DNA of 64,000 nt, taken from positions 595,871 to 659,870 of the forward strand of contig NZ_JAFBCV010000001.1 of assembly GCF_016907895.1 (NCBI RefSeq), written 5' to 3'. Origin of the DNA: Shouchella xiaoxiensis (GTDB lineage: Bacteria; Bacillota; Bacilli; Bacillales; Bacillaceae_D). Both the position numbers and the translations under genes were made by a program. The notes under the pieces are model-generated. The model ran no database searches. It saw only the letters and a list, made by a program, of their open reading frames with translations, and was not told where the DNA came from. Numbering within the stretch: the first letter of the stretch is position 1; the number at the start of each line of letters is the position of its first letter. Below, in pieces: positions 34,874 to 43,266 of this stretch.

Positions 34874-35641
34874 ATGAACATGAAAGCTAAAGAGAGACAA
34901 TCATTTATTCAAAACTATCTCGAGCTGCACGGTAAAGTTGAAATAGATGAACTTGCAGAGCAGCTACAAGTATCACAAATGACAATACGAAGAGATTTAA
35001 CCCAGCTTGAAGCAGAGAATCAAGTTATTCGCACGCCAGGTGGAGCCGTTCCACAAAAAGCACTAATACGGGAAACGCCGTATGCGCGTAAAGAAATTGA
35101 GCATTTACAAGCGAAAAGAAACATCGCTCAGAAAGCAATCTCTCTTATTGAGTCAGATTCGACTATTTTGTTAGATTCTGGTACGACAACACTTGAGGTA
35201 GCGAGGCTGCTAAAAGATCGCTCAGATTTAACAATCATAACCAATGATATAAAAATTGCTGCGGAGCTGGTTCATTCTTCCGTCACTTGTATTGTGACTG
35301 GCGGTGAAGTACAGTCTGAAGTCGGTGCACTGTATGGGAGTCAAGCGCAAACACTGATTCAGTCCATTCATGTTGATTTGTTTTTGTTAGGCGCACATGC
35401 GGTTGATGCTACAGCTGGTGTAATGGCACCTACGCTTGAAAAAGCAAAAATGAAGCAATTAATGATTGAAGCAGCGAGGGAAACATGGTTGCTTTGTGAT
35501 TCGAGTAAATTTGAACAGAAGGCATTTGCTCACGTGAGTCAACTTGATAAAGTTGCAGGTATTATTACTGATTCAACTCTTTCCGCAAGTGAACTTGAAC
35601 ACTATCATGAGAATGTTCTACAGGTCCGCTTAGACAAATAA
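34874..35641 (+). CDS. DeoR-family regulator of the threonate-type operon
   Basis: 255 residues. The helix-turn-helix at residues 1-58 reads IDELAEQLQVSQMTIRRDL, followed by TPGGAVPQ. The sensor domain has LLDSGTTTLEVARLL, TIITNDIKIA and LLCDSSKFE, the DeoR phosphosugar-binding pattern. AAAGGTG precedes the ATG. It is first in the operon and probably autoregulates through the phased repeats upstream. The expected effector is a phosphorylated four-carbon sugar acid; this is inferred from the neighbours. Confidence 0.88.
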   Translation: MNMKAKERQSFIQNYLELHGKVEIDELAEQLQVSQMTIRRDLTQLEAENQVIRTPGGAVPQKALIRETPYARKEIEHLQAKRNIAQKAISLIESDSTILLDSGTTTLEVARLLKDRSDLTIITNDIKIAAELVHSSVTCIVTGGEVQSEVGALYGSQAQTLIQSIHVDLFLLGAHAVDATAGVMAPTLEKAKMKQLMIEAARETWLLCDSSKFEQKAFAHVSQLDKVAGIITDSTLSASELEHYHENVLQVRLDK

Positions 35642-35656
35642 AAGGGGGACGAAGAG

Positions 35657-36955
35657 ATGAAGGTTGGTGTCATTGCTGATGATTTAACTGGTGCAAATGC
35701 ATCTGGAGTTAAGTTAGTCAAACAAGGGTTTCAAGCAACAACAATTGTTCATAGTGCGAACCTTCCAGCAAACAGCTATTTTGATGCCGTCATTATGGAC
35801 ACAGATAGTCGCTACATTGACCAAACAATTGCAAAGCAGCGGGTCAGACGGGCAATGAATGAGCTTGTCGCTTGGGGAGCCGAATTATTTACGAAGCGAA
35901 TTGACAGTACGTTTCGAGGAAACATAGGTGCTGAAATTGATGAGATGCTCGCGTTGCTGCCGACTGATGCAATTAGTGTTGTCATGCCGTCTTTTCCGGA
36001 CTCAGGAAGAACGATGGCAGGTGGTTATTTATTGCTAGACGGTGTACCGTTGCAAGAAACATATGTATCAAAAGACCCAATCGCACCTATTACAGAGTCG
36101 TTTATTCCAGACCTACTCACTGAACAAACAACACATAAGGTTGGATTTGTTCAACTAAGCACGGTTATGAAAGCGGAGCCAGACATTCTTGAAGCAATAC
36201 AATCAGAAATAAATAAAGGTCATCGAGTAGTGGTCATTGATGCAGTGACTACTGAGCAGGTTGAAAATGTAGCAACCGCATTAACGTTGCTTAAACAAAC
36301 GGTCCTCTGCGCGGACCCAGGCCCGTTAACCGCAAGTTATGCCCGAGCAATGTTGCAAAAAGAACAACAAAATGGAACGATTCTTGTCTCAGTCGGAAGT
36401 GCAACAAGTTTAACTGGTGAGCAGCTATCCTATTTAATTGACAAAACAGGATCAACGCCTGTATATGTTGATCCCGAACAGCTGGCTAGTTATACGGAGA
36501 CATGGGATGAAGAAGTAGAGCGGGCAACACAAGCCGCGCTCGACCAAGCCAAGTCAGACAGGATCCTTATTGTGACAACGCATAAAAATGGTCAAAAGCT
36601 TGTTCCATTAAAAGAGAAAGCAGTAGTTGAAGGTAAGAGTGCAGATGCTCTTGCAAAGCGTATTACCGATGGGCTAGCAACGATTAGTCGGAAATTGCTT
36701 ACACAAGAACAAATGACATTTGCTGGCTGCTTTACGAGTGGTGGAGATGTAACCGCTTCTGTTTGTGCATTAGGTCGCGCGAACGGAATTGCACTAAAAG
36801 ATGAAGTGATGCCACTTGCAGCATACGGAACATTTGATGGTGGTTATTTCGATGGACTGCCGATTGTGACTAAAGGTGGTCTGATTGGCGATAAGAAAGC
36901 CATTTATGAATGTGTGAAATTTATTGATCAAGTAACAATTAAAACAGGAGGCTGA
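35657..36955 (+). CDS. Four-carbon acid sugar kinase (D-threonate/D-erythronate kinase)
   Basis: DUF1537-family kinase of 432 residues that phosphorylates a four-carbon sugar acid at C4. N-terminal domain: MKVGVIADDLTGANASG (substrate-binding Asp pair) and TKRIDSTFRGNIGAEID. C-terminal nucleotide-binding domain: VSVGSATSLTGEQL, GCFTSGGDVTASVC and a terminal GGYFDGLPIVTKGGLIGD. The family was assigned to D-threonate, D-erythronate and L-threonate breakdown; next to a PdxA2 and without an isomerase or class II aldolase, D-threonate or D-erythronate is the best guess. AAAGGGGGACGAAGAG precedes the ATG; pdxA2 follows six bases after its stop. Confidence 0.88.
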   Translation: MKVGVIADDLTGANASGVKLVKQGFQATTIVHSANLPANSYFDAVIMDTDSRYIDQTIAKQRVRRAMNELVAWGAELFTKRIDSTFRGNIGAEIDEMLALLPTDAISVVMPSFPDSGRTMAGGYLLLDGVPLQETYVSKDPIAPITESFIPDLLTEQTTHKVGFVQLSTVMKAEPDILEAIQSEINKGHRVVVIDAVTTEQVENVATALTLLKQTVLCADPGPLTASYARAMLQKEQQNGTILVSVGSATSLTGEQLSYLIDKTGSTPVYVDPEQLASYTETWDEEVERATQAALDQAKSDRILIVTTHKNGQKLVPLKEKAVVEGKSADALAKRITDGLATISRKLLTQEQMTFAGCFTSGGDVTASVCALGRANGIALKDEVMPLAAYGTFDGGYFDGLPIVTKGGLIGDKKAIYECVKFIDQVTIKTGG

Positions 36956-36961
36956 TGAAAC

Positions 36962-37957
36962 ATGAAACCAATTATTGCTGTTACAATGGGCGACCCAGCA
37001 GGGATAGGACCGGAAATTACGCTAGGATCTTTAAATAAGAAAGAAATCTATGACATCTGTACACCAGTTGTTATTGGTAATGCGAGAGTATTAGAAAGCT
37101 TATTTGAAGTAAAAGAAGTTGATTTAAAGATTAATCTAATTGAAAAAACAAGTGAAGCAAAAGGAGAATATGGAACGATTGATTTAATCGATTTCCCAGA
37201 TCTACCAGAGTATGAGTTTGGTCAGGTGAATGCAGCAAATGGTTCAGCGGCATTTGAATACATCAAATATGCGGCAGAGCTTTGCCAGTCAAATGAAGCA
37301 CAAGCGATGGCAACAGCACCAATAAATAAAGAATCGTTAAAAGCGGCAAAGGTTCCTTACATTGGACATACGGAGATGCTTGCTGGTGTTGCAAAGATTG
37401 ATGATCCGTTGACAATGTTTGAAGTTCGTAACATGCGCATCTTCTTCTTAACGAGACATTTGTCACTAAAAGACGCAATTGGCCAAATGACAAAAGAGCG
37501 TGTCCACGATTATTTAGTTCGTTGTGATGCAGCGTTACAAAAGCTAGGTGTTGAAAACCGTACATTTGCAGTTGCGGGATTAAATCCACATAGCGGGGAA
37601 AATGGCTTATTTGGAACAGAGGAAATGGATGAGATTAAGCCCGGTATTGAGCTTGCTCAAAAGAGTGGAATTGACGCTGTTGGTCCGGTTCCGGCTGACT
37701 CAGTCTTCTTCCAAGCATTAAATGGGCGCTACGATGCCGTTCTTTCTCTTTATCATGATCAAGGTCATATTGCAGCAAAAATGACAGATTTTCACCGCAC
37801 GATTTCAATTACAAATGGTCTACCATTCTTAAGAACATCTGTTGATCATGGAACAGCGTTTGATATTGCCGGTCAAGGGATTGCAAGCTCGGTTAGCATG
37901 GAAGAATCCATTAAGCTAGCAGCTAAATATGCACCACATTTCGTTGGGCAAGAATAA
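36962..37957 (+). CDS. pdxA2: 4-Phospho-D-threonate/D-erythronate dehydrogenase, PdxA2-type
   Basis: NAD-dependent metal-requiring dehydrogenase, 331 residues. It oxidises the 4-phosphorylated acid; the keto product loses carbon dioxide to give dihydroxyacetone phosphate. Motifs: [13 protein letters not shown] at the start, [15 protein letters not shown], the metal-binding His in [10 protein letters not shown], and [21 protein letters not shown] is the PdxA2 form; true PdxA of vitamin B6 synthesis usually has HDQ..IPLK. GGAGGCTGATGAAAC precedes the ATG. The context argues strongly against a pyridoxal phosphate role. Confidence 0.88.
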   Translation: MKPIIAVTMGDPAGIGPEITLGSLNKKEIYDICTPVVIGNARVLESLFEVKEVDLKINLIEKTSEAKGEYGTIDLIDFPDLPEYEFGQVNAANGSAAFEYIKYAAELCQSNEAQAMATAPINKESLKAAKVPYIGHTEMLAGVAKIDDPLTMFEVRNMRIFFLTRHLSLKDAIGQMTKERVHDYLVRCDAALQKLGVENRTFAVAGLNPHSGENGLFGTEEMDEIKPGIELAQKSGIDAVGPVPADSVFFQALNGRYDAVLSLYHDQGHIAAKMTDFHRTISITNGLPFLRTSVDHGTAFDIAGQGIASSVSMEESIKLAAKYAPHFVGQE

Positions 37958-37967
37958 ATGTTTATGT

Positions 37968-37990
37968 GAAGGGCTGATTATCAGTCCTTC
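37968..37990 (+). other. Intercistronic hairpin between pdxA2 and the permease gene
   Basis: GAAGGGCTGA and TCAGTCCTTC pair (one G-T) around TTA with no T tract, so partial attenuation or mRNA processing is more likely than termination. Confidence 0.55.
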
Positions 37991-38038
37991 ATGATTTAAC
38001 TACAATTAAAGCGCTTACGCGTGTTGGGGGATAGGATT

Positions 38039-39406
38039 ATGGATGTATCTGGTACGCAAATGATTATTGGACTTGCTATTGCAATTATTGTTCTGATTTT
38101 CTTAGTTGTCAAAACAAAGGTTCACGTCTTTTTAGCCTTAATCATTGCAGCATCAATTACAGGTCTTGTAGGGGGAATGACACCGACAGCGGTTGTTGAT
38201 GCGATCACACAAGGATTTGGAAATACATTAGGCTCTATCGCAATTGTTATCGGTTTTGGAGTGATGATGGGGCGCATTCTCGAAGTATCAGGTGCGGCAG
38301 AACGGTTAGCTTACACAGTCGTAAAGTGGTTAGGAAAACGAAAAGAAGAATGGGCTATGGCTGTTACTGGCTATATTGTCTCCATTCCAATCTTTGTTGA
38401 TTCTGCATTTATTATTTTAAGTCCACTTGCGAAAGCGCTATCAAAGAAGACTGGACGCTCGATTGTAACGCTTGCAGTGGCGTTAGCTGGTGGTGCGGTT
38501 GTTATTCATAGTGCTGTCCCACCAACACCGGGTCCTTTAGGTGTAGCTGGAATTTTTGGAATTGACATCGGCTGGATGATTATTACAGGTATGTTGTTTG
38601 GTATTCCGATTGTGATTTCAATGGTACTTTATGCGAAGTGGCTTGGAAAACGAATCTATCAAATACCGAGTGATGATGGACTAGATTGGATCCGTCCCGA
38701 AGAAGAAATTACGATTGAAGACTGGATTGGAGAAAAAGAAAGCAAAGATTTACCGTCATTGCTACGTTCGGCCTTGCCGATTTTTGTGCCTGTCTTTTTA
38801 ATCTTTTTAAATACAACAACCGCAGCGATGGGACTATCAGGGATGTGGGTCGAGTATGTCCAGTTCTTCGGATCGCCAATTATTGCGGTCGGTATTGGGG
38901 TACTCCTCGCCATTTATGGTTTATTTGGACACGTTCAACGTTCAGAAGCTTTAGATCGAATGGAGGAAGGCATTAAACAAGCAGGTATCGTCCTGCTCGT
39001 AACAGGAGCAGGTGGAGCGCTAGGTTTCGTACTTCGGACAACAGGTGTTGGTGATCATATTGCTGATATTGTTGTGAATACAGGTATTCCAGCAATCTTG
39101 TTACCGTTTGTGGTTGCCACGCTTGTACGCTTTATTCAAGGTAGTGGAACAGTTGCCATGATTACAGCTGCTTCAATTACCGCACCGATTTTAGCTGGCA
39201 TGGATGTGAACATGATATTAGCTGCTCAAGCTGCAGCTCTCGGATCATTGTTTTTCTCTTACTTTAATGACAGCTTATTCTGGGTGGTAAACCGTACTAT
39301 TGGAATTAAACAAGCGAAAGAACAAATTCTTGTGTGGTCGGTACCAACTACAATTGCTTGGTTTGTATCACTTATTTTGCTCATTATTGCAGACTTTTTC
39401 TTTTAA
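38039..39406 (+). CDS. GntP-family sugar-acid permease
   Basis: Gluconate-permease-family proton symporter of about 455 residues with 12 or so hydrophobic segments. Family motifs: FGNTLGSIAIVIGFGVMMGR, SIPIFVDSAFIILSPLAKAL, HSAVPPTPGPLGVAG, and IQGSGTVAMITAASIT. As the last gene of the operon it presumably imports the four-carbon sugar acid used by the kinase. GGGGGATAGGA precedes the ATG at 38039; the frame is open from 38021. The preferred substrate (threonate or erythronate) rests on context only. Confidence 0.9.
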   Translation: MDVSGTQMIIGLAIAIIVLIFLVVKTKVHVFLALIIAASITGLVGGMTPTAVVDAITQGFGNTLGSIAIVIGFGVMMGRILEVSGAAERLAYTVVKWLGKRKEEWAMAVTGYIVSIPIFVDSAFIILSPLAKALSKKTGRSIVTLAVALAGGAVVIHSAVPPTPGPLGVAGIFGIDIGWMIITGMLFGIPIVISMVLYAKWLGKRIYQIPSDDGLDWIRPEEEITIEDWIGEKESKDLPSLLRSALPIFVPVFLIFLNTTTAAMGLSGMWVEYVQFFGSPIIAVGIGVLLAIYGLFGHVQRSEALDRMEEGIKQAGIVLLVTGAGGALGFVLRTTGVGDHIADIVVNTGIPAILLPFVVATLVRFIQGSGTVAMITAASITAPILAGMDVNMILAAQAAALGSLFFSYFNDSLFWVVNRTIGIKQAKEQILVWSVPTTIAWFVSLILLIIADFFF

Positions 39407-39442
39407 GAGTAGAGGCGTAATCACTAAATAAAACAGATATAG

Positions 39443-39480
39443 AAAAAGCGCACGGTCAATACTAGACCGATGCGCTTTTT
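39443..39480. terminator. Bidirectional terminator between permease and mreBH
   Basis: AAAAAGCGCA-CGGTC and GACCG-ATGCGCTTTTT pair with A and T tracts on either side, serving both convergent genes. Confidence 0.9.
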
Positions 39481-39484
39481 CAAA

Positions 39485-40492
39485 TTAAACCGTCGCTTTT
39501 TGAAGCTTGTCAATAAAGGATAGAGAGCGACCTGTACCAATGGCAACGGATTCTAGCGGATTGGCTGCGACATGGACTGGGACAAAGATTTCATCTGCAA
39601 TCCAGTCTTGTAAACCGTTTAGCAGTGCTCCTCCTCCTGTTAATAAAACACCGCGATCGACAATGTCACCACTAAGTTCTGGTGGGCAGTCTTCTAATGT
39701 CGCTCGAAGCGCCTCTAATAACTGCAGCAATAGCTCACTCATCGCCTCTTGAATTTCAGCTGAGTGAAGTTCAATCGTTTTAGGTAAACCATTGACGAGA
39801 TCTCGTCCACGCACTTCCATTGTCATTCGTTCATGATCAATCGGCGCATGTCCAATTTCCATTTTAATTTGTTCAGCTGTCCGCTCTCCAATTAAAATGT
39901 TATACGTTTTGCGGACATACTGAATAATGGCTTCATCCAGCTTGTCTCCGCCAACGCGGACAGATTTTGAAGACACAACGCCACCGTAAGAAATGATTGC
40001 TACTTCCGTTGTTCCACCACCGATGTCAACTACTACGTTGGCAGTCGGCTCTTCTACTGGCAAGTCAGCACCTATTGCTGCCGCGACAGGTTCTTCAATA
40101 ATGTGAACGTTCTTCGCACCACAGCTACGAACCGCATCTAAAATCGCACGACGTTCAACAGAAGTGGAACCTGTAGGGGCACATACAACAACGTTTGGTT
40201 TACGCAAGGCAAGACCCATATTCTTGCTCGCTTTACGCATAATTTCTTTAAGTAGGCTTGCAGTTACATCAAAATCGGCAATAACACCATCTCGAAGCGG
40301 TCTTACTGCAACAATATGTGAAGGCGTCTTACCAACCATTGCTTTAGCTTCAATTCCAATTGCAAGTACAGCTCGTGTATCCGTATTTAAAGCGACAACT
40401 GAAGGTTCGTTTAAAATAATTCCTTTATCCTTACTGTATACAAGAATGTTCGCTGTTCCTAAATCAATTCCAATTTGAGCAGTTGAAAACAT
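39485..40492 (-). CDS. mreBH: Actin-like cell-shape protein MreBH
   Basis: Bacterial actin homologue of 335 residues, exactly the B. subtilis MreBH length. Actin-fold phosphate loops: [18 protein letters not shown] and [15 protein letters not shown]; adenosine region [36 protein letters not shown] and [15 protein letters not shown] are typical of MreB paralogues. MreBH guides cell-wall enzymes such as LytE along the side wall. It stands alone, unlike mreB in mreBCD, which supports the MreBH call over MreB or Mbl. In B. subtilis it is under SigI; I could not find a convincing SigI promoter here. Confidence 0.9.
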   Translation of the reverse strand: MFSTAQIGIDLGTANILVYSKDKGIILNEPSVVALNTDTRAVLAIGIEAKAMVGKTPSHIVAVRPLRDGVIADFDVTASLLKEIMRKASKNMGLALRKPNVVVCAPTGSTSVERRAILDAVRSCGAKNVHIIEEPVAAAIGADLPVEEPTANVVVDIGGGTTEVAIISYGGVVSSKSVRVGGDKLDEAIIQYVRKTYNILIGERTAEQIKMEIGHAPIDHERMTMEVRGRDLVNGLPKTIELHSAEIQEAMSELLLQLLEALRATLEDCPPELSGDIVDRGVLLTGGGALLNGLQDWIADEIFVPVHVAANPLESVAIGTGRSLSFIDKLQKATV

Positions 40493-40807
40493 ACAAAAGT
40501 CACCACATTTCTTCCATAATCATCAATAGCTGTAAGTGTAACAAGTAGCGCTCAAAAGGAAAAGGGGAAAAGGATGGAAATAACGTTGCAACTGGGTGCT
40601 AAAAACTGAGACCTAGTGCCTGTTTTGTCACAGAAACGTAATGAATTGCCTGTATGAGGTGTCTCAAAAGGTGGGGGAAGGGGCAAAAATCTTTTAGAAT
40701 GAATCGCAATTTCACATAGTATAGTTTTCCATGCCCCAAGCCTGTTTTTGTAACCCTTTTTCCATGCACCAATCTATGGTAGACTCGAATTAAGAAGGAG
40801 GGATCGT
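40493..40807. other. Intergenic region between divergent mreBH and the DCC-family gene
   Basis: Some 315 bases without a protein-like frame. A weak minus-strand promoter (TTGTTA, 17 bases, GATTAT) could serve mreBH. TATAGT near 40720 and TAGACT at 40780 are possible plus-strand -10 elements. No hairpin of note. Confidence 0.4.
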
Positions 40808-41200
40808 ATGAGTGGAATCATTTTATTTGATGGCGTTTGTAATTTATGCAATCAAGCCGTAGACTTTGTGATCAAACAGGATAAAAAAGGCTATTACCAG
40901 TTCGCTTCTTTACAATCAGAGAGTGGTCAACGCTTAAAAAAAGAATACGGGATTCCTGACCATATTGATTCAATGATTGTTATTGAAAACAATCGTGCCT
41001 TTTCTAAAAGCGATGCTGCAATAAAGATTGTTCCAAAGCTGAGTTTTTACTGGCAACCCGCTAGGTTAGCTATTTTAATTCCGCGCCCTATCCGCAATCG
41101 ATTGTACGAATGGATTGCTAAAAATCGCCTACGTTGGTTTGGTGAGAAAGAAACATGCCGGTTACCTAGTCCATCTGAACGAGAACGATTTCTTCCATGA
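40808..41200 (+). CDS. DCC-family thiol-disulfide protein (YuxK-like)
   Basis: Small protein of 130 residues in the DUF393/DCC family, named after the Asp-Cys-Cys pattern: FDGVCNLCN with Asp8, Cys11 and Cys14 forms a thioredoxin-like active site. FASLQSESGQ, SDAAIKIV and a C-terminal WIAKNRLRWFG helix complete the family pattern. Predicted oxidoreductase of unknown partner, cytoplasmic. AAGGAGGGATCGT precedes the ATG. Confidence 0.87.
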   Translation: MSGIILFDGVCNLCNQAVDFVIKQDKKGYYQFASLQSESGQRLKKEYGIPDHIDSMIVIENNRAFSKSDAAIKIVPKLSFYWQPARLAILIPRPIRNRLYEWIAKNRLRWFGEKETCRLPSPSERERFLP

Positions 41201-41247
41201 TTGCATTCAATAATCGACTGCGAAAATCATGTTATTCGATAAAATTA

Positions 41248-41256
41248 TGTTATAAT
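41248..41256 (+). promoter_or_regulatory. Extended -10 promoter
   Basis: TGTTATAAT, a consensus extended -10, 28 bases before the GTG of the next gene. Confidence 0.65.
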
Positions 41257-41283
41257 TGAAAAAAGTAAGAGGGGGCAACTACG

Positions 41284-41604
41284 GTGAATCAAAATGAACT
41301 CCACCAATACCTTGAGAAAAAATTAACAGAAGCAAAAACACAATTTGAACGAACAATAGATTGCAAGCATACGTCTTTTGATGATCTTTATCCCTATATG
41401 ACAGAACAGCCGCAGTTTTTTTGGTATAAGAGGTATGTGGCGTGGCAGGAGCTTCTCACGCTCGTTCAAATTGCAGCCGAGTCAGAATTTGATTGGGAAC
41501 TATTGTTTTCGAAAAAACAAGGAGCATACATTGAAACAAAAGTGTTAGATGCAAAAGTCCTTGATAACTGGTATGAACAATCGACCGCTGATTCAGCTCA
41601 GTAA
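41284..41604 (+). CDS. Uncharacterised small protein
   Basis: A 106-residue soluble, mainly helical protein that I do not recognise. The N-terminal third is charged and helix-like (LHQYLEKKLTEAKTQFERT); the middle is aromatic (YPYMTEQPQFFWYKRYVAW). GTG start with AGAGGGGGCAACTAC upstream, an extended -10 promoter and a private terminator make it a genuine single-gene unit. Confidence 0.65.
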   Translation: MNQNELHQYLEKKLTEAKTQFERTIDCKHTSFDDLYPYMTEQPQFFWYKRYVAWQELLTLVQIAAESEFDWELLFSKKQGAYIETKVLDAKVLDNWYEQSTADSAQ

Positions 41605-41633
41605 AGCACTGGCCCTTAAGGGTCAGTGCTTTT
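41603..41633 (+). terminator. Terminator after the 106-residue protein
   Basis: AAAGCACTG-GCCC and GGGT-CAGTGCTTTT form a long stem ending in T residues. Confidence 0.85.
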
Positions 41634-41746
41634 AACATGAATAAATAAATTCCCAAAGTTAAATTTTCTGAAAAAGGTGGTATACAAGGCGTTATCATGG
41701 TTTAATAACTAGAGAGAATTTTTTCATTTTTAAAGGAGGCGTAAGA

Positions 41747-42025
41747 ATGAAAGCTACCGGGATTGTACGAAAAGTGGATCAATTGGGCAGGGTTGTTCTA
41801 CCAAAAGAATTACGAAGTACTATGGGTATTGATATTGGCACGCCGCTAGAAGTATACGTTGAAAATGACAAAGTAATCGTTCAAAAATATGCACCAAGTA
41901 TGAAAACGTGCATGGTATCTGGAGAGTCGTCGGACGAGCATTACCTTCTCGCCAATGGTCATGTTGTCTTAAGCAAGCAAGCTGCGCATGATTTACTAAA
42001 AGAACTATCAGAAAAAGTAGGATAA
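41747..42025 (+). CDS. AbrB/Abh-type transition-state regulator
   Basis: DNA-binding swapped-hairpin AbrB protein of 92 residues. The N-terminal DNA-binding half reads TGIVRKVDQLGRVVLPKELR and LEVYVENDKVIVQKY; the C-terminal multimerisation half contains CMVSGE and VLSKQAAHDLLKEL. The length equals Abh, but the sequence could equally be an AbrB orthologue. AbrB and Abh repress stationary-phase, biofilm and antibiotic genes during growth. AAAGGAGGCGTAAGA precedes the ATG. Terminator follows. Confidence 0.9.
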   Translation: MKATGIVRKVDQLGRVVLPKELRSTMGIDIGTPLEVYVENDKVIVQKYAPSMKTCMVSGESSDEHYLLANGHVVLSKQAAHDLLKELSEKVG

Positions 42026-42038
42026 TATAAAATTTCAG

Positions 42039-42077
42039 GCAATGATCCAAACATCTCTTTTGGGTCATTGCTTTTTT
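42039..42077 (+). terminator. Terminator after the AbrB-type gene
   Basis: GCAATGATCCAAA and TTTGGGTCATTGC pair over 13 bases (one T-G), followed by six T residues. It overlaps the 3' end of the convergent 83-residue gene. Confidence 0.85.
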
Positions 42078-42327
42078 AAAGTAGCGTTATAGAAGCATGA
42101 TCTTGATTGTATATTTCCTTTACTGGTTCTCCGATGTCTTCTTCGAGTTCTTCGCGTGTGGGCAATTCATCATAGTTTTGGATTATAGCAAAATTTTGAA
42201 GAGATAGTAATAAAAAGGGGTACTTATCACCTGTATCAATGGCAAGCAAAAATAGGTTGTTATTTTCAGTACATATGAAATTGCCAGCTCCATCAACAGA
42301 GCGTTTGCTTTCTACATGTATTTCCAT
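42076..42327 (-). CDS. Uncharacterised 83-residue protein
   Basis: Small protein without a family I can name. The first half looks like a beta-rich sheet (IHVESKRSVDG, NFICTENNNLFLLAIDTG, FLLLSL) and the C-terminus is acidic (DELPTREELEEDIGEPV). The start has AAGGAAGGAG nine bases upstream, which supports a real gene. Convergent with the AbrB-type gene and divergent from bceA; the shared upstream region contains the BceR site. Confidence 0.6.
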   Translation of the reverse strand: MEIHVESKRSVDGAGNFICTENNNLFLLAIDTGDKYPFLLLSLQNFAIIQNYDELPTREELEEDIGEPVKEIYNQDHASITLL

Positions 42328-42393
42328 TTTCGTTGCTCCTTCCTTTTATGTAGTCTCGACAAATAAAAAAGACTTGATACCTACATAAGTTTT

Positions 42394-42409
42394 CTTACAA
42401 AAATGTAAG
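42394..42409. promoter_or_regulatory. BceR-type operator upstream of bceA
   Basis: CTTACA-AAAA-TGTAAG is a perfect inverted repeat matching the TNACA-N4-TGTAA site bound by BceR-like regulators, 90 bases before bceA. The cognate regulator is encoded 3 kb downstream. Confidence 0.8.
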
Positions 42410-42498
42410 GAAGCTGTTAGTAAAATCAATAGTTTTTAAAAGAAAATATCTTTATGCTTAAACAAAATAAAGACTACAAATTGCTAAGAGGTGAAGGG

Positions 42499-43266
42499 AT
42501 GTTAACGCTCGAAAACATAAGCAAAATTTATCAAGGAAGACTACCTTATCAAGCATTGGAAGACGTATCTTTCTCGATGAGTGCAGGAGAGTTTGTTGCT
42601 GTAATGGGTCCATCTGGGAGTGGAAAGTCGACCTTGCTTAATCTTATCGGAACGACAGACAGCCTTTCATCTGGAGAGGTTTTCGTAAACCAGCGGCCTA
42701 TTAAAGCCTTGTCGAAAAATGAGCTTGCTGATTTTCGGAGAACAACGCTTGGGTTTGTGTTTCAGCAGTTTCATCTATTAGATACATTGACCGTGGAAGA
42801 GAACATCGTCCTCCCGCTTACATTAGGCAGGTACGGGATAAAAGAGATGGAACAACGCAGTGATACAATGTTAACCCGGTTGGGCCTAAAGGAACACGCT
42901 AAAAAGCGTACATATGAACTATCAGGTGGACAAGCGCAACGAGTGGCGATCGGACGTGCGCTCATTCATAAACCGAAGCTTGTTCTCTGTGATGAGCCAA
43001 CAGGAAACCTAGATACGAAGTCCTCAAAAGAAGTGTTGCAATTGTTAGCCGAGATTCGTCTTGAAGAAGAAACGACGATTCTAATGGTTACTCATGATGC
43101 ACTTGCTGCAAGTTATTGCGACCGAGTCTTGTTTTTAAAAGATGGGAGATTGTATAACGAACTATACCGACCAACGAAACAAGGGGATTTTTATCAACAG
43201 ATCTCAAATGTGCTTATATCTCTAGGAGGCACTGAAGATGACTTTTCGTCAGTTCGCTTTTCGTAA
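42499..43266 (+). CDS. bceA: BceA-type ABC ATPase (antimicrobial peptide detoxification)
   Basis: ATPase of a MacB/BceAB-type transporter, 255 residues. Walker A GPSGSGKST near residue 40, Q-loop FQQFHLLD, signature ELSGGQAQR, Walker B VLCDEPTGNLD, H-loop VTHD. BceAB complexes free lipid-cycle targets from peptide antibiotics such as bacitracin and also act as the sensor for the partner kinase. AGAGGTGAAGGG precedes the ATG at 42499; the frame is open from 42454. It overlaps bceB by 29 bases. Expected inducer by analogy: a cell-wall-active peptide; identity unknown. Confidence 0.9.
   Translation: MLTLENISKIYQGRLPYQALEDVSFSMSAGEFVAVMGPSGSGKSTLLNLIGTTDSLSSGEVFVNQRPIKALSKNELADFRRTTLGFVFQQFHLLDTLTVEENIVLPLTLGRYGIKEMEQRSDTMLTRLGLKEHAKKRTYELSGGQAQRVAIGRALIHKPKLVLCDEPTGNLDTKSSKEVLQLLAEIRLEEETTILMVTHDALAASYCDRVLFLKDGRLYNELYRPTKQGDFYQQISNVLISLGGTEDDFSSVRFS

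Noticed and set aside
36962..37957. Annotation of this gene as PdxA of vitamin B6 synthesis
   Set aside because: The HDQGHIAAK motif and the kinase/permease operon indicate the PdxA2 catabolic branch.
38006..38019. Possible cre site TTAAAGCGCTTACG before the GntP permease
   Set aside because: Two mismatches to the CcpA consensus in an AT-rich gap; not strong enough to list.
40493..40720. A C-rich stretch on the minus strand considered as a SigI promoter for mreBH
   Set aside because: No matching CGAA-type -10 at a sensible distance.
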